59,035 nucleotides of DNA from Hyphomicrobiales bacterium (GCA_947455025.1 CANGLU010000013.1:1-59035); one strand, 5' to 3'; positions 8,395 through 17,940 are shown, counted from the stretch's first letter. The notes: generated by a model from the sequence alone, not told the origin. Program-made: numbers and translations.

Positions 8395-9071
8395 GAGCGA
8401 AATAACCTTGTATATTGGGTTTCATGTCGAAGGGATGCGATATCGGATCTGAAGGCAGAGTTGCCAATATCGCCTAGATTGAAGTGTATAGCTTCTTGCG
8501 CAACTCGGCATACCAAATGCAGCAAATGCGCTATTACTTTTTGGCCCTTGGTTTGTCCTAAAGGCCCTAACCGAATAACGGAAGAAACTAAATTCGTAAC
8601 AAAGGCGAGAAGAAACGATTCAAGCGTATTTTGTAACGGAATCTTGAACCCTGCAGCGGCTACCCCAACAGCGACAGGATAGGCAATATCACCCGTAACT
8701 TGTTGCCTTAAGAACGCTAAGTTTTCGCTTGGCCATGAAGCAGTCGATGCTGTTATAAAGGCGTTACCTTGTGTTACTGTTTCAAGATAACGCTCAGCTG
8801 ATGGCTGTAAGGCCAACGCCAATTCCGCCAATTCCTGGAGCGCGCTTTCGTCCTTCTTCATTGCCGCCTGCCATGCTTGCGCAAGTAGGATGGAATCCGT
8901 CCGACCAGATCCATACTCCAATAGATCAGCTATCCAAGCCTTGCAGCTTTCAAAATCAGAAACATCGCCCGCCTCAACGGCCCATTCTAGTGCATGCGAA
9001 TAGGCAAATGCGCCCACCGGAAAGGAGGGCGAAAGCCATACAAGCAAGGGAAGTGCATTTCCCTCAATCAT
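8391..9071 (-). CDS. ureF: Urease accessory protein UreF
   Basis: UreF acts with UreD and UreG in the urease activation complex and gates GTP hydrolysis and nickel delivery. I chose the ATG at 9071, giving 226 aa beginning [20 protein letters not shown], where [16 protein letters not shown] is the family's N-terminal signature. The open frame extends further upstream to 9269, but that extension is a low-complexity Met/Ile/Thr run created by reading the His-codon repeat of ureE in another frame and is not part of the protein. The start overlaps the ureE end by eight bases and the end overlaps ureG by four, so translation is likely coupled. The all-helical fold and length fit the family. Confidence 0.95.
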   Translation of the reverse strand: MIEGNALPLLVWLSPSFPVGAFAYSHALEWAVEAGDVSDFESCKAWIADLLEYGSGRTDSILLAQAWQAAMKKDESALQELAELALALQPSAERYLETVTQGNAFITASTASWPSENLAFLRQQVTGDIAYPVAVGVAAAGFKIPLQNTLESFLLAFVTNLVSSVIRLGPLGQTKGQKVIAHLLHLVCRVAQEAIHFNLGDIGNSAFRSDIASLRHETQYTRLFRS

Positions 9072-9693
9072 GCTTGTGCGAATGCGAATGTCCGTGATCG
9101 TGACCATGATCATGATCGCAGTTCTCATTGTGGACATGCGTATCTTGATGACCATGAGCCTCATGATGGCCATGAGAGTGGCTATGAGAGTGATCATGTT
9201 TGTGATCATGGTGATCGTGGTGATCGTGGGAATGACCATGATGTCCATGCGCATGCCCATGATCATCATAGGCGCCGCGTTCTGGTTGGAATGGGCGTGA
9301 TACGATTGAGGTCGAACACCCTAAGCCGCGAATCATTTCTGCAAGAACGTGATCATCTTCGAGATACAAAGCATCCGCCGTGATTTCACACGGCGTATGA
9401 CGGTTGCCGATATGCCATGCTGTTTTTAAAAGCCGTAACGGATTTTCAGCACGCACCTCTAAAAGCGTTTGTGGTGCAGCTTTGATTAAGACAAGAGAAC
9501 CATCTTCAAGCTTGACGGCATCGCCATCGTTCAACACCGCTGCTTTGTCTAAATCGAGCAAAAATTCAAGGCCCTTTTCACCCTTTAAAACGATCCGGCG
9601 GCGATGCCGTCCTTCGTGGTCGAGGCTGACGGAATCGACAATTTTTTCGGCCTTAACGGCTGCTTTTCGAGTAATAGAACTGGCTGTTTGCAT
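9064..9693 (-). CDS. ureE: Urease accessory protein UreE with long His-rich tail
   Basis: UreE is the nickel metallochaperone that donates Ni2+ to the UreDFG-apo-urease complex. The 209-aa protein has the N-terminal peptide-binding domain (about 1-75) and the metal-binding domain with GNRHTPCEI near residue 120. After ERGAYDD (about residue 142) comes a tail of roughly 65 residues made almost entirely of His, Asp, Gly and Ser, with a single Cys. Such tails bind several extra nickel ions, and this one is on the long side. The repeated CAT/GAC codons create simple-sequence DNA at 9064-9270. It sits between ureC (96-bp gap) and ureF (overlap). Confidence 0.95.
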   Translation of the reverse strand: MQTASSITRKAAVKAEKIVDSVSLDHEGRHRRRIVLKGEKGLEFLLDLDKAAVLNDGDAVKLEDGSLVLIKAAPQTLLEVRAENPLRLLKTAWHIGNRHTPCEITADALYLEDDHVLAEMIRGLGCSTSIVSRPFQPERGAYDDHGHAHGHHGHSHDHHDHHDHKHDHSHSHSHGHHEAHGHQDTHVHNENCDHDHGHDHGHSHSHKHD

Positions 9694-9789
9694 AATGGCG
9701 GAGCACTTTCAGGTGAATAAGGACAGTGGTTGAGATAAATCGAACGATAAATGATACATAAAAGTGGGTTTGAGGTGAATAACGATAAA

Positions 9790-11499
9790 TCAATAAAGGA
9801 AATAGCGCTGAGCCATGGGCAACTCGGTCGCCGGCTCACAGACTAGAAGCTCGCCGTTGGCAGTCACCGTATAAGTTTCCGGATCGACCCGAATGTCAGG
9901 CGTTGCATCATTGTGAATCATGGATGCTTTCGAAATGCCACCCCGCACATTTTCTACCGCTACCATGTCCTTCACGGTTCCCAATTTACCACGAAGATTA
10001 TTCGCGATCGCCGCCTTAGAAACGAAAACGACCGAGGTTGACGTTAGTGCTTTTCCAAATGCGCCAAACATAGGACGATAGTGAACGGGTTGCGGCGTTG
10101 GAATGGATGCATTCGGATCACCCATCTGTGCCGCGATGATGGCGCCGCCTTTGATTACCATATCGGGCTTTACGCCAAAAAAAGCTGGCGACCACAAAAC
10201 AAGATCAGCCAGCTTTCCAACGGCAACCGAACCAATATGGTTTGATACACCATGGGCTATCGCTGGGTTGATTGTATATTTCGCGATGTAACGTTTAACA
10301 CGATGATTATCGGCGCGCCCATCACCCGATAATGAACCGCGCTGTTTTTTCATCTTATCCGCCGTTTGCCAAGTGCGTGTGATCACTTCTGCCAAACGCC
10401 CCATGGCTTGGCTATCGGATGACATCATGGATAGAGCGCCGATATCGTGCAAAATATCTTCTGCTGCAATCGTTTCTTTGCGAATACGGCTTTCGGCAAA
10501 GGCTAAATCTTCGGGAATGCTGCTGTCCAAATGATGGCACACCATCAACATGTCCAAATGCTCGTCAAGCGTATTAACCGTAAAGGGACGGGTTGGATTG
10601 GTTGACGACGGCAAAACGTTTTTCAAGCCTGCAACTTTAATAATATCAGGCGCGTGACCACCACCCGCACCTTCCGTGTGGAAAGCGTGAATCGTACGAT
10701 TTTTAAAGGCTTTTACGGTGTCTTCGACAAAGCCTGATTCATTCAACGTGTCCGTGTGAATCATCACTTGAATATCGTAATCATCGGCAACCGCAAGGCA
10801 GTTATCGATCGCAGCCGGTGTCGTACCCCAATCCTCATGCAGCTTTAAAGCACAGGCTCCTGCTTCAATCATTTCAACGAGCGAGCCCGGTAGCGCTGCG
10901 TTACCTTTGCCTGAAAAGCCAACATTGACGGGGAAGGCATCAGCCGCTTCGATCATACGTGCCATATGCCATGGTCCCGGTGTGCATGTTGTTGCATTGG
11001 TGCCGGATGACGGCCCTGTTCCACCACCGAGAAGCGATGTCACGCCCGACATTAAAGCGTGTTCAATCTGCTGCGGAGCAATGAAATGAATATGGGTATC
11101 AAAGCCGCCAGCGGTTAAAATTTTACCCTCGCCCGCAATCACATCTGTTCCGGGGCCGATGATGATCGTGACACCCGGTTGAATATCGGGATTGCCTGCT
11201 TTGCCGATGGCCGAGATGCGGCCATTCTTCAAACCCACATCAGCTTTCACAATACCCCAGTGATCGACGATCAAGGCATTTGTAATAACGGTATCAACCG
11301 CACCGTCTTTATTCGTGACCTGGCTTTGACCCATCCCATCACGGATAACTTTTCCACCGCCAAATTTTACTTCTTCGCCATAGATCGTGAAATCCTTTTC
11401 GACTTCGATGAACAGCGATGTATCAGCAAGTCGAACACGGTCGCCGGTGGTGGGCCCGAACATATCGGCATAGGCAGCGCGGGAAAGAGTAGTGGTCAT
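9790..11499 (-). CDS. ureC: Urease subunit alpha
   Basis: This is the catalytic subunit of urease, which hydrolyses urea to ammonia and carbamate. The 569-aa length is normal. The nickel ligands are all visible: His 136 and His 138 (THIHF), the carbamylated Lys 219 ([10 protein letters not shown]), His 248 (MIHTDT), His 274 ([10 protein letters not shown]) and Asp 362 (MSSDSQ). The mobile-flap Cys-His pair lies at about 321-323 (CHHLD). It follows the fused gamma-beta gene by 26 bp and precedes ureE. With intact accessory genes on both sides, the enzyme should be active if nickel is supplied. No nickel transporter gene is seen in the window. Confidence 0.98.
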   Translation of the reverse strand: MTTTLSRAAYADMFGPTTGDRVRLADTSLFIEVEKDFTIYGEEVKFGGGKVIRDGMGQSQVTNKDGAVDTVITNALIVDHWGIVKADVGLKNGRISAIGKAGNPDIQPGVTIIIGPGTDVIAGEGKILTAGGFDTHIHFIAPQQIEHALMSGVTSLLGGGTGPSSGTNATTCTPGPWHMARMIEAADAFPVNVGFSGKGNAALPGSLVEMIEAGACALKLHEDWGTTPAAIDNCLAVADDYDIQVMIHTDTLNESGFVEDTVKAFKNRTIHAFHTEGAGGGHAPDIIKVAGLKNVLPSSTNPTRPFTVNTLDEHLDMLMVCHHLDSSIPEDLAFAESRIRKETIAAEDILHDIGALSMMSSDSQAMGRLAEVITRTWQTADKMKKQRGSLSGDGRADNHRVKRYIAKYTINPAIAHGVSNHIGSVAVGKLADLVLWSPAFFGVKPDMVIKGGAIIAAQMGDPNASIPTPQPVHYRPMFGAFGKALTSTSVVFVSKAAIANNLRGKLGTVKDMVAVENVRGGISKASMIHNDATPDIRVDPETYTVTANGELLVCEPATELPMAQRYFLY

Positions 11500-11525
11500 T
11501 GTCGTTGTCCTTTATCGATCGCTGC

Positions 11526-12146
11526 TTACAGTTTGCCCATTACATCTTGACGGAAGCCATAGACTTCCCGCTTGCCCGCCAACGCCACCAAGCGCACCTC
11601 GCGGCTTTGGCCCGGCTCAAAGCGCACCGCTGTTCCGGCGGGAATATCAAGCCGCATACCGCGCGCGGTTGCGCGATCAAAAGACAAGGCCGGATTGGTC
11701 TCAAAGAAATGATAATGACTGCCGACTTGAATAGGTCTGTCCCCCGTATTGGAGACGGATAGTGTCGCGGTCTCGCGTCCCTCATTCATCAGAATATCGC
11801 CCGGCTCAGTCAGCACTTCGCCCGGGATGACCGCACCATGACCGCCGCGGATCGGGTTATGCACGGTGACGAGCTTGGTTCCATCGGGGAATGTGGCTTC
11901 AACTTGGACATCATGGATCATATCGGCAATGCCATCCATCACTTGATCGGCCGTGATCACATGGGCACCGGCCTGCATCAATTCGGCAACCGAGCGACCA
12001 TCCCGCGCACCTTCAATCACAAAATCTGTGATGAGAGCAATCGCCTCGGGATGGTTGAGCTTTACGCCCCGCTCGAGCCTGTTTCGCGCCACCATGGCCG
12101 CAAGCGAGACGAGAAGCTTATCCTTTTCACGGGGCGATAAAATCAT
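11526..12146 (-). CDS. ureAB: Fused urease gamma-beta subunit (UreA-UreB)
   Basis: One 206-aa frame joins the two small urease subunits. Residues 1 to about 100 are UreA (gamma), with [11 protein letters not shown] at the start and [20 protein letters not shown] at its end. After a short Gly-rich linker, [13 protein letters not shown] begins UreB (beta), which includes [13 protein letters not shown] and ends [11 protein letters not shown]. Separate ureA and ureB genes are the bacterial norm, but natural fusions exist in several lineages, including Helicobacter. The linker RGGHGA shows no internal stop or start signal, so a single polypeptide is expected. It is the second gene of the operon, 22 bp after ureD and 26 bp before ureC. 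Confidence 0.95.
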   Translation of the reverse strand: MILSPREKDKLLVSLAAMVARNRLERGVKLNHPEAIALITDFVIEGARDGRSVAELMQAGAHVITADQVMDGIADMIHDVQVEATFPDGTKLVTVHNPIRGGHGAVIPGEVLTEPGDILMNEGRETATLSVSNTGDRPIQVGSHYHFFETNPALSFDRATARGMRLDIPAGTAVRFEPGQSREVRLVALAGKREVYGFRQDVMGKL

Positions 12147-12168
12147 CTGAAGAGTCCTTTGTTATCGA

Positions 12169-13020
12169 TCAGCATTGCCAAACGCGCGGAACGGCAACCG
12201 CGCGGAATTGGTTTAAAAAACGGATTGCCGATTGACGGAGTGTTTCGGGATCAACCGCGGCAAACCTTACAACCAACATTCCATTCCAAGCGCTCGCACC
12301 ACACTCGCATGAGGAAGTTTCAAGCGCTGCTCTTGCTTCGTCAAGCCGTGCCTCCGCATCGGGAGCAAGATGTAAAAAAGTTGCAATGGCCCGCGCTCCC
12401 GCCCCGATCGCGGGTCTATCAAGACGCGCGGCCATATCGCCTTCTAACGCAATCTCATCGGCAAAGACGAGCTTTTGATTGCGCCTGATCCGCCAACTGT
12501 CGCGGAAGGACCCTTCCGTAATCCGTTCGCCCATTGCGCCGCGCCCAAAGATGACGCCTTCGAACACAGTGAGCGTTGCATCGGCGGCCATATCCGCCCG
12601 AAATTGCCGATGGAGCTTTGCGCCCGAGAACAACAACGTTTCTTGGGGCAGCCACGCCAAATGGGATTGTTCAGCCAGTGTGAGGTGAATAGACGCCGAA
12701 GATGGTTCGCTCTGTGCCCGATAGATTTTTTCTGCAGACTGGGTGGAAACCACAGCTTTGGCATCGGCATCGAGCGAAATCTCAACGCTGAGAGAATCGC
12801 CCCCCGCCATGCCGCCGCCCGTATTGATGATAACCCCTTCACAAAGAGCACCTTTGGGGAATTTCATCCGATAGCCGCCGGCCTCATAGAGTTCCGACGC
12901 CTCGGTTCGCCGGGGATTGGCGGCGAATCTACATTGGACGCTCCCCTTCGCCCGGATCATTCCGGGGAGAATGGCATCCGCGCGCGGTCGCTCTGAAAAT
13001 ATCGAAACCGCAGCCGTCAT
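12169..13020 (-). CDS. ureD: Urease accessory protein UreD (UreH)
   Basis: UreD is the scaffold that binds apo-urease and channels nickel from UreE/UreG. The 283-aa frame contains the family motifs: the INTGGGMAGGDSL segment near residue 68 is the strongest signature, followed by TQSAEKIYR and LPQETLLFSGA. The start at ATG 13020 gives a normal length. It is the first gene of the minus-strand operon ureD-ureAB-ureC-ureE-ureF-ureG. The 100-bp gap to the upstream hydroxypyruvate isomerase gene on the same strand may contain the urease promoter; I see no clear NtrC-type or -10/-35 signal there. Confidence 0.94.
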   Translation of the reverse strand: MTAAVSIFSERPRADAILPGMIRAKGSVQCRFAANPRRTEASELYEAGGYRMKFPKGALCEGVIINTGGGMAGGDSLSVEISLDADAKAVVSTQSAEKIYRAQSEPSSASIHLTLAEQSHLAWLPQETLLFSGAKLHRQFRADMAADATLTVFEGVIFGRGAMGERITEGSFRDSWRIRRNQKLVFADEIALEGDMAARLDRPAIGAGARAIATFLHLAPDAEARLDEARAALETSSCECGASAWNGMLVVRFAAVDPETLRQSAIRFLNQFRAVAVPRVWQC

Positions 13021-13122
13021 CCGCCGAAAACCCGCTTTCTACCGAAAAATACCATGCCTCATAGATAGGCGGGAGCGCCGCGCGTTCAAAGCTGAAAATT
13101 TGGGCAGACGCCGCTCTTTTGA

Positions 13123-13899
13123 TCAGGTCCGGCGATAGGGCGCGAACCATCCAAGCCCTGCAACCGTTCCGGCCTTCGGGTTATATTCGCAGCCGACAAA
13201 ACCTTGATAGCCAAGCCGATCTAGCTCGTCGAACAAGAAGGGATAATTCAATTCCTCGCCCGACGGCTCGTGCCGCGACGGGACGCTGGCAATCTGGACA
13301 TGGCCCGATATCGGCAGTAGCGCGCGCATTCGCATCGTCACATCGCCATGGAGGATCTGGCAGTGATAGATATCGAATTGTAATTTAAGATTAGGGAGGT
13401 TCATTCCTGAAATAATCTCAGCCGCGCGATCAAAACTATTCAGCCCATAGCCCGGCATATTGCGGCCATTGATCGGCTCAAGCAGTAGATCGAGCCCTTT
13501 AGCGGCAAGCGCCTCAGCGGCGTAAGCGATATTCGCGCGGTAGGTGGTCATGGCTTTTGCGTCTTTAAGGTCGGTCATGCCCGCCATCATATGCAGACGT
13601 TTAACACCCGTGGCTTCGGCATAGCGTAGCGCCGTTGTGACTCCATCGCGAAATTCTTGCTCGCGGCCCGGAAGGCCTGCGACACCGCGCTCGCCTTTCG
13701 CCCAATCACCGGGCGGCATGTTGAACAGCGCTTGCGTCAGATTATTGCCTGCCAATTGTTTGGCGATCGCATCGGGAGAATGTTCATAGGGAAAAAGATA
13801 TTCCACCGCTGCAAAGCCTTGGTCTGCCGCCACCGTAAACCGGTCGAGAAAAGCGTGCTCGGTGAACATCATCGTCAAATTGGCAGCAAAATGGGGCAT
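13123..13899 (-). CDS. hyi: Hydroxypyruvate isomerase
   Basis: This TIM-barrel isomerase interconverts hydroxypyruvate and tartronate semialdehyde in glyoxylate metabolism. The 258-aa protein starts MPHFAANLTMMFTE, the family's N-terminus; the frame can be extended to 13941, but that adds a poor prefix. Metal ligands typical of the xylose-isomerase-like fold are visible: Glu in LLLEPING, Asp in QFDIYHCQ, His in SGHVQIA and Glu in GCEYNPK. Normally hyi is next to glyoxylate carboligase and tartronate semialdehyde reductase; neither is present here. The TPP enzyme at 27483-29177 keeps the catalytic Glu that glyoxylate carboligase lacks, so it is not an obvious partner. It could be an isomerase or epimerase of related specificity. 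Confidence 0.85.
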   Translation of the reverse strand: MPHFAANLTMMFTEHAFLDRFTVAADQGFAAVEYLFPYEHSPDAIAKQLAGNNLTQALFNMPPGDWAKGERGVAGLPGREQEFRDGVTTALRYAEATGVKRLHMMAGMTDLKDAKAMTTYRANIAYAAEALAAKGLDLLLEPINGRNMPGYGLNSFDRAAEIISGMNLPNLKLQFDIYHCQILHGDVTMRMRALLPISGHVQIASVPSRHEPSGEELNYPFLFDELDRLGYQGFVGCEYNPKAGTVAGLGWFAPYRRT

Positions 13900-14039
13900 A
13901 ACTTTTCCTTTGGCATCTTTATTTTGTCCATGAGCCAACATGGATTGTTGCGTTTTGTCAAAGCCTTGAAAGCAGAGCTGCGTTGCGCGAGCTCCCTATC
14001 AAGTGGAAAAAGGCAGGCGGCGTTGTTATATTCCTAGCC

Positions 14040-16247
14040 ATGAACCAGCCAGCCCCGACCTCTTTCCCTTCACCATCAGTTTCACTGGCCATTGATGGTA
14101 TGACCTGCGCCTCTTGTGTTACCCGCGTTGAAAAAGCGCTGTTATCGGTACCGGGGGTTAATTCGGCATCGGTCAATCTAGCGACAAAAAGTGCGCGGAT
14201 TGAAGGCAATGCTGGTCCAGAAAGCCTGATCATGGCGGTTGACGATATCGGGTATGGCGCCAGTCTGATCCTTGAAAACAATCAGGCCGAGGAAACCAAG
14301 CGCTCAGCCGAACGGGAGAAAAAGGCACGCATGGCGGCACTGTTGGCCTTTGTTATCGTAAGCCCTTTTATCCTTGGGATGGCGGGCATGCTTTTTGGCA
14401 TCGACCTGATGCCGCCACCCGCCGCACAATTTTCCTTGGCGACCCTCGTGCAGTTCGGCCTTGGCTGGCGATTTTATACATCAGCATGGAAAGCCCTTCG
14501 GAACGGCGTCGCGACGATGGATCTGCTGGTAGCCCTTGGCACCAGCGCGGCCTATGGCATCAGTCTCTATTTGTGGCTGCGACCTTCGATGTCGATGTCG
14601 ATGGACCATCTCTATTTTGAATCGTCTTCGATTGTGATCGCGTTTGTTTTGCTCGGTAAATGGCTCGAAGAACGCGCCACTGCAGAGACGGCATCGGCTA
14701 TAGCAGCGCTCGGACGGCTTCGGCCGGCCTCCGCGAGAAAGATTGACAACGGCCTTGAGACAGAAGTTCCACTTGAAGCCATTCGGGTTGGTGATCGTGT
14801 TCTCGTACGCGCAGGCGAAACCATTCCTGTTGACGGCGTCATCACGGACGGCGCGGCCAGCATTGATGAATCCATGGTAACGGGCGAAAGCCTTCCCGTT
14901 ACAAAGGCGAAAGAGTCGATCGTCATTGGCGGCACGACAAACCTTGATGGCCGGCTTATCATTGAAACACGCGCGATTGGCGCTGAAACCATGCTGTCCC
15001 GCATCATTCGATTGGTCGCTAACGCGCAAGCCTCAAAAGCACCTGTGCAAGCGCTGGTTGATCGGATAAGTGCGATCTTCGTACCCGCTGTTTTGATTAT
15101 TGCAGCAGCCACCGGAACAGGTTGGTTTCTCTCTGGTGCAGGGTATGAGACTTCCTTGATCAATGCGGTTTCCGTGCTTGTGATTGCCTGTCCTTGCGCG
15201 CTTGGCCTTGCTACGCCGACAGCCATTCTCGCGGGAACAGGCGTTGCGGCCAAACACGGCATTTTAATCCGCGACGCGTCAGCTTTAGAACGTGCCGCGC
15301 ATATCACGCTCATGGCCTTTGATAAGACAGGGACGCTGACCACCGGACAGCCTGTTATTCGGGCTGTTGAAGGTGGCGATCCTGCAATGGTGCTGGCGAT
15401 TGCGGCAGCGCTTGAATCAGGAAGCTCTCACCCGCTGGCGCGCGCCATTCGCGATGAGGCGCAATTGCGTGGCATGGCGGCCTTGCCGACGGTATCGGGG
15501 TTTGAATTAATTTCCGGCGGTATCATAGGCATGATTAGCGGCGAACGATTTTTATTCGGTAATGCCGCTGCGCTCCTTCAATCTGGCATTGATCTTACAA
15601 GCATGAAAGCGCGTGCGGATCAGCTTAATGCAGAGGGATGCGGCCTAAGCTACCTGGCCGATACCGATCGAAAACGCCTGATTGGTCTTTTGGCGTTTGC
15701 CGATCCGGCGCGCGATACAAGTGCTGCGGCGATCCAGATGTTGAAGAATTTGGGAATCGGATCCGTTATGGTGACGGGCGACAGCAAAGGTGCTGCAGAA
15801 CGCATTGCCGGTGAACTTGGAATTCAGACGGTGCATGCCGAGGTAAAGCCCGAAGGCAAATCCGATATCATTGCCGCCTTGAAGGCCAACGGTGCCCTTG
15901 TCGGAATGGTCGGGGATGGTGTGAACGATGCACATGCGCTTGCTATGGCCGATCTTGGTATCGCCATGGGCAGCGGAACAGATGTTGCCCTAGAAACAGC
16001 TGGCATCGCCTTAATGCGTTCCGATCCGCGCCTTGCCGCCGCGGCTGTAGCCTTAGCGCGACGCGCAGTATTCACAATACGCTCGGGCCTTTTTTGGGCT
16101 TTTGCTTATAATGTGGTGGGGATACCGCTTGCTGCATTCGGATATCTTTCCCCTGTCTTTGCTGGCGCGGCTATGGCGCTCTCTAGCGTGAGTGTGGTGA
16201 TGAACGCGCTGACGCTCAAACTGTGGCGGCCAAAATTTTTATCCTAA
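14040..16247 (+). CDS. copA: Copper-translocating P1B-type ATPase
   Basis: This is an inner-membrane pump that exports Cu+ from the cytoplasm. From the ATG at 14040 the protein has 735 aa; a longer frame exists only with a TTG start at 13983. Order: one heavy-metal-associated domain with GMTCASC (Cys 23 and 26), paired membrane helices, the TGES actuator motif, the transmembrane metal motif CPC (384-386), phosphorylation motif DKTGTLT (Asp 428), and the hinge GDGVND near residue 625, then two final helices. CPC plus a single CxxC domain points to monovalent copper or silver. It is 42 bp upstream of a cobalt nitrile hydratase, so cotranscription is possible, though its metal motif does not suggest cobalt. 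Confidence 0.94.
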   Translation: MNQPAPTSFPSPSVSLAIDGMTCASCVTRVEKALLSVPGVNSASVNLATKSARIEGNAGPESLIMAVDDIGYGASLILENNQAEETKRSAEREKKARMAALLAFVIVSPFILGMAGMLFGIDLMPPPAAQFSLATLVQFGLGWRFYTSAWKALRNGVATMDLLVALGTSAAYGISLYLWLRPSMSMSMDHLYFESSSIVIAFVLLGKWLEERATAETASAIAALGRLRPASARKIDNGLETEVPLEAIRVGDRVLVRAGETIPVDGVITDGAASIDESMVTGESLPVTKAKESIVIGGTTNLDGRLIIETRAIGAETMLSRIIRLVANAQASKAPVQALVDRISAIFVPAVLIIAAATGTGWFLSGAGYETSLINAVSVLVIACPCALGLATPTAILAGTGVAAKHGILIRDASALERAAHITLMAFDKTGTLTTGQPVIRAVEGGDPAMVLAIAAALESGSSHPLARAIRDEAQLRGMAALPTVSGFELISGGIIGMISGERFLFGNAAALLQSGIDLTSMKARADQLNAEGCGLSYLADTDRKRLIGLLAFADPARDTSAAAIQMLKNLGIGSVMVTGDSKGAAERIAGELGIQTVHAEVKPEGKSDIIAALKANGALVGMVGDGVNDAHALAMADLGIAMGSGTDVALETAGIALMRSDPRLAAAAVALARRAVFTIRSGLFWAFAYNVVGIPLAAFGYLSPVFAGAAMALSSVSVVMNALTLKLWRPKFLS

Positions 16248-16289
16248 AGCCATCTTGCTCAATGGCTCGACACCGGCCAGACTATTGGC

Positions 16290-16916
16290 ATGACACACGC
16301 ACATCACCACGACCATGACCATGGCTCTGAATTATCAGAAGCCGCGTTGCGCGTTCGTGCGCTTGAAACGATCCTGACGCAAAAAGGCTATATCGACCCC
16401 GCCGCGTTGGATGCCATCATCGAGACATATGAGACGAAGATCGGACCACGGAATGGCGCACGCGTTGTGGCCAAAGCCTGGACAGACCCTGCCTATAAAG
16501 CGCGCCTTATGAGCAATGCGACATCCGCCATTGCCGAGCTTGGCTATAGTGGACGGCAAGGCGAGCATATGCGTGTGGTTGAGAACACAAGCGAGCTGCA
16601 TAATATTGTCGTTTGTACATTATGTTCTTGCTATCCGTGGCCCGTGCTTGGGCTGCCACCTGTTTGGTATAAATCGACCCCCTATCGCTCGCGCGCGGTG
16701 ATGGATCCTCGTGGTGTACTCAACGATTTTGGCGTCGAGCTACCCGCAACGACAAAAATTCGTGTGTGGGATTCAACAGCCGAAATGCGTTACCTTGTTC
16801 TGCCCATGCGACCTGAAGGTACCGAAACTTTAAGCGAAGACGCCCTTGCCGATCTCATTACCCGCGACAGCATGATCGGCACAGGATTGCCCCTAAAGAA
16901 GGGACAAGCGCGATGA
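16290..16916 (+). CDS. nthA: Nitrile hydratase subunit alpha, cobalt type
   Basis: This subunit carries the metal centre of nitrile hydratase, which hydrates nitriles to amides. The 208-aa product contains VCTLCSC with Cys 109, 112 and 114. Thr in the second position marks the cobalt type, while the iron type has Ser. The middle and last Cys are oxidised to sulfinic and sulfenic acids in the mature enzyme. The N-terminus is His/Asp-rich (about residues 3-11), common in cobalt enzymes. It overlaps the beta reading frame by four bases, and the activator gene follows, the usual alpha-beta-activator order. Because beta carries a nonsense codon, alpha may lack its normal partner. Confidence 0.95.
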   Translation: MTHAHHHDHDHGSELSEAALRVRALETILTQKGYIDPAALDAIIETYETKIGPRNGARVVAKAWTDPAYKARLMSNATSAIAELGYSGRQGEHMRVVENTSELHNIVVCTLCSCYPWPVLGLPPVWYKSTPYRSRAVMDPRGVLNDFGVELPATTKIRVWDSTAEMRYLVLPMRPEGTETLSEDALADLITRDSMIGTGLPLKKGQAR

Positions 16917-17578
16917 ATGGCGCGCAGGATCTGGGCGGGATGATGGGTTTTGGTCCTGTTCGTCCAGAGCCAGAAAAACCCGTCTTCCATGCGGAATGGG
17001 AAAAGCGCGCACTGGCAATAACGCTTGCCTGCGGAGCCCTTGGGCAATGGCCGGGCGATCGCGGTAGATATTTCCGCGAAACGCTGCCGCCGATCTAATA
17101 TCTAACGTCGTCCTATTATGAAATCTGGACCAAGGCACTGCTCAAACTCTTGCTCACCGAAACGATGATAACGCCGGAGGAATTCGCGACAGGACAGGCT
17201 ATGTCACCTGCCTTACCAACGAAGCGGCCACCATTAACCGCGGAGCGGGTTGCTCCTTTGCTCGCGGCCGGAACACCCTATAACCGCACGCCAATTTCGC
17301 CTGCTAAGTTTAAAGTCGGGGATGAGGTGCACACGATCGTCGCTCATCCGACAACCCATACCCGTTTGCCGCGATATGCGAGGGGTAAAACGGGAGTAAT
17401 TACCGAAATCCACGATGTATTTGTGTTTCCCGATAGTCTCGCGCATGGCAAAGGCGAGGATCCACAATGGTGCTATGGCGTGCGGTTTGACGGTCGGAAA
17501 CTGTGGGGGCCGGACAGCGACCCTCACCTTGAAATCATTATCGATCTGTTTGAACCCTATTTGATGCCGGCCGCATGA
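16913..17578 (+). pseudogene. nthB: Nitrile hydratase subunit beta, interrupted by an in-frame TAA
   Basis: Read as one frame, this is a full-length beta subunit (about 221 codons). It has the family start [16 protein letters not shown], then the helix ending RETLPP, then SSYYEIWTKAL, and later FKVGDEVHT and the C-terminal SH3-like barrel with GVRFDGRKLWG. A single TAA at 17096-17098 (codon 62) lies between LPPI and YLTSSYYE, where relatives have an acidic residue; GAA to TAA is one base change. No frameshift is present and the 160 codons after the stop are intact. Either the gene is recently inactivated, the base is an error, the stop is read through, or translation restarts downstream (TTG 17150 or ATG 17165) to give a split subunit. 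I see no strong ribosome-binding site for the restart. Confidence 0.85.
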
Positions 17579-17940
17579 TCAGTGACCTATTGATAGCCCT
17601 GCCGACCATTCCACGTGATGGCGATGGCCCGGTTTTTCAAGAGCCTTGGGAGGCGCAAGCCTTTGCCATGGTTGTGGCCTTGCATGGCAAAGGGCTTTTC
17701 ACGTGGGGCGAATGGGTTGAGACGCTCGCTCAGACCATTCAATCCGCCGATGATCCCAATGACGCCTATTACCACCACTGGCTTAATGCCCTCGAACAGA
17801 TCGTGATTGCCAAGAACGTCACCTCGCCGGAAAACCTGCACGCGATAGAAGACGCTTGGGACCGTGCCGCGCGGGCGACACCGCATGGTCAACCGATTGA
17901 ATTGACAAATGATCCTGCGTTAATCGTGACAAAGGCTTGA
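17575..17940 (+). CDS. Nitrile hydratase activator / accessory protein (P14K-like)
   Basis: This 121-aa protein belongs to the small accessory family (P14K, NhlE, nitrile hydratase beta-like N-terminal fold) that exchanges alpha subunits and inserts cobalt by self-subunit swapping. PVFQEPWEAQAFAMVVALHGKG near residues 18-40 is the typical segment shared with the beta N-terminus, and FTWGEWVETLA and YYHHWLNALEQ follow. Its ATG overlaps the end of the beta frame by four bases, showing the operon arrangement was originally coupled. It appears intact, which suggests that the beta stop codon is recent or tolerated. Confidence 0.88.
   Translation: MISDLLIALPTIPRDGDGPVFQEPWEAQAFAMVVALHGKGLFTWGEWVETLAQTIQSADDPNDAYYHHWLNALEQIVIAKNVTSPENLHAIEDAWDRAARATPHGQPIELTNDPALIVTKA

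Noticed and set aside
9072-9269. N-terminal extension of ureF and matching plus-strand Met-rich ORFs
   Set aside because: They are alternative-frame readings of the His-rich tail of ureE; UreF similarity starts at [10 protein letters not shown].
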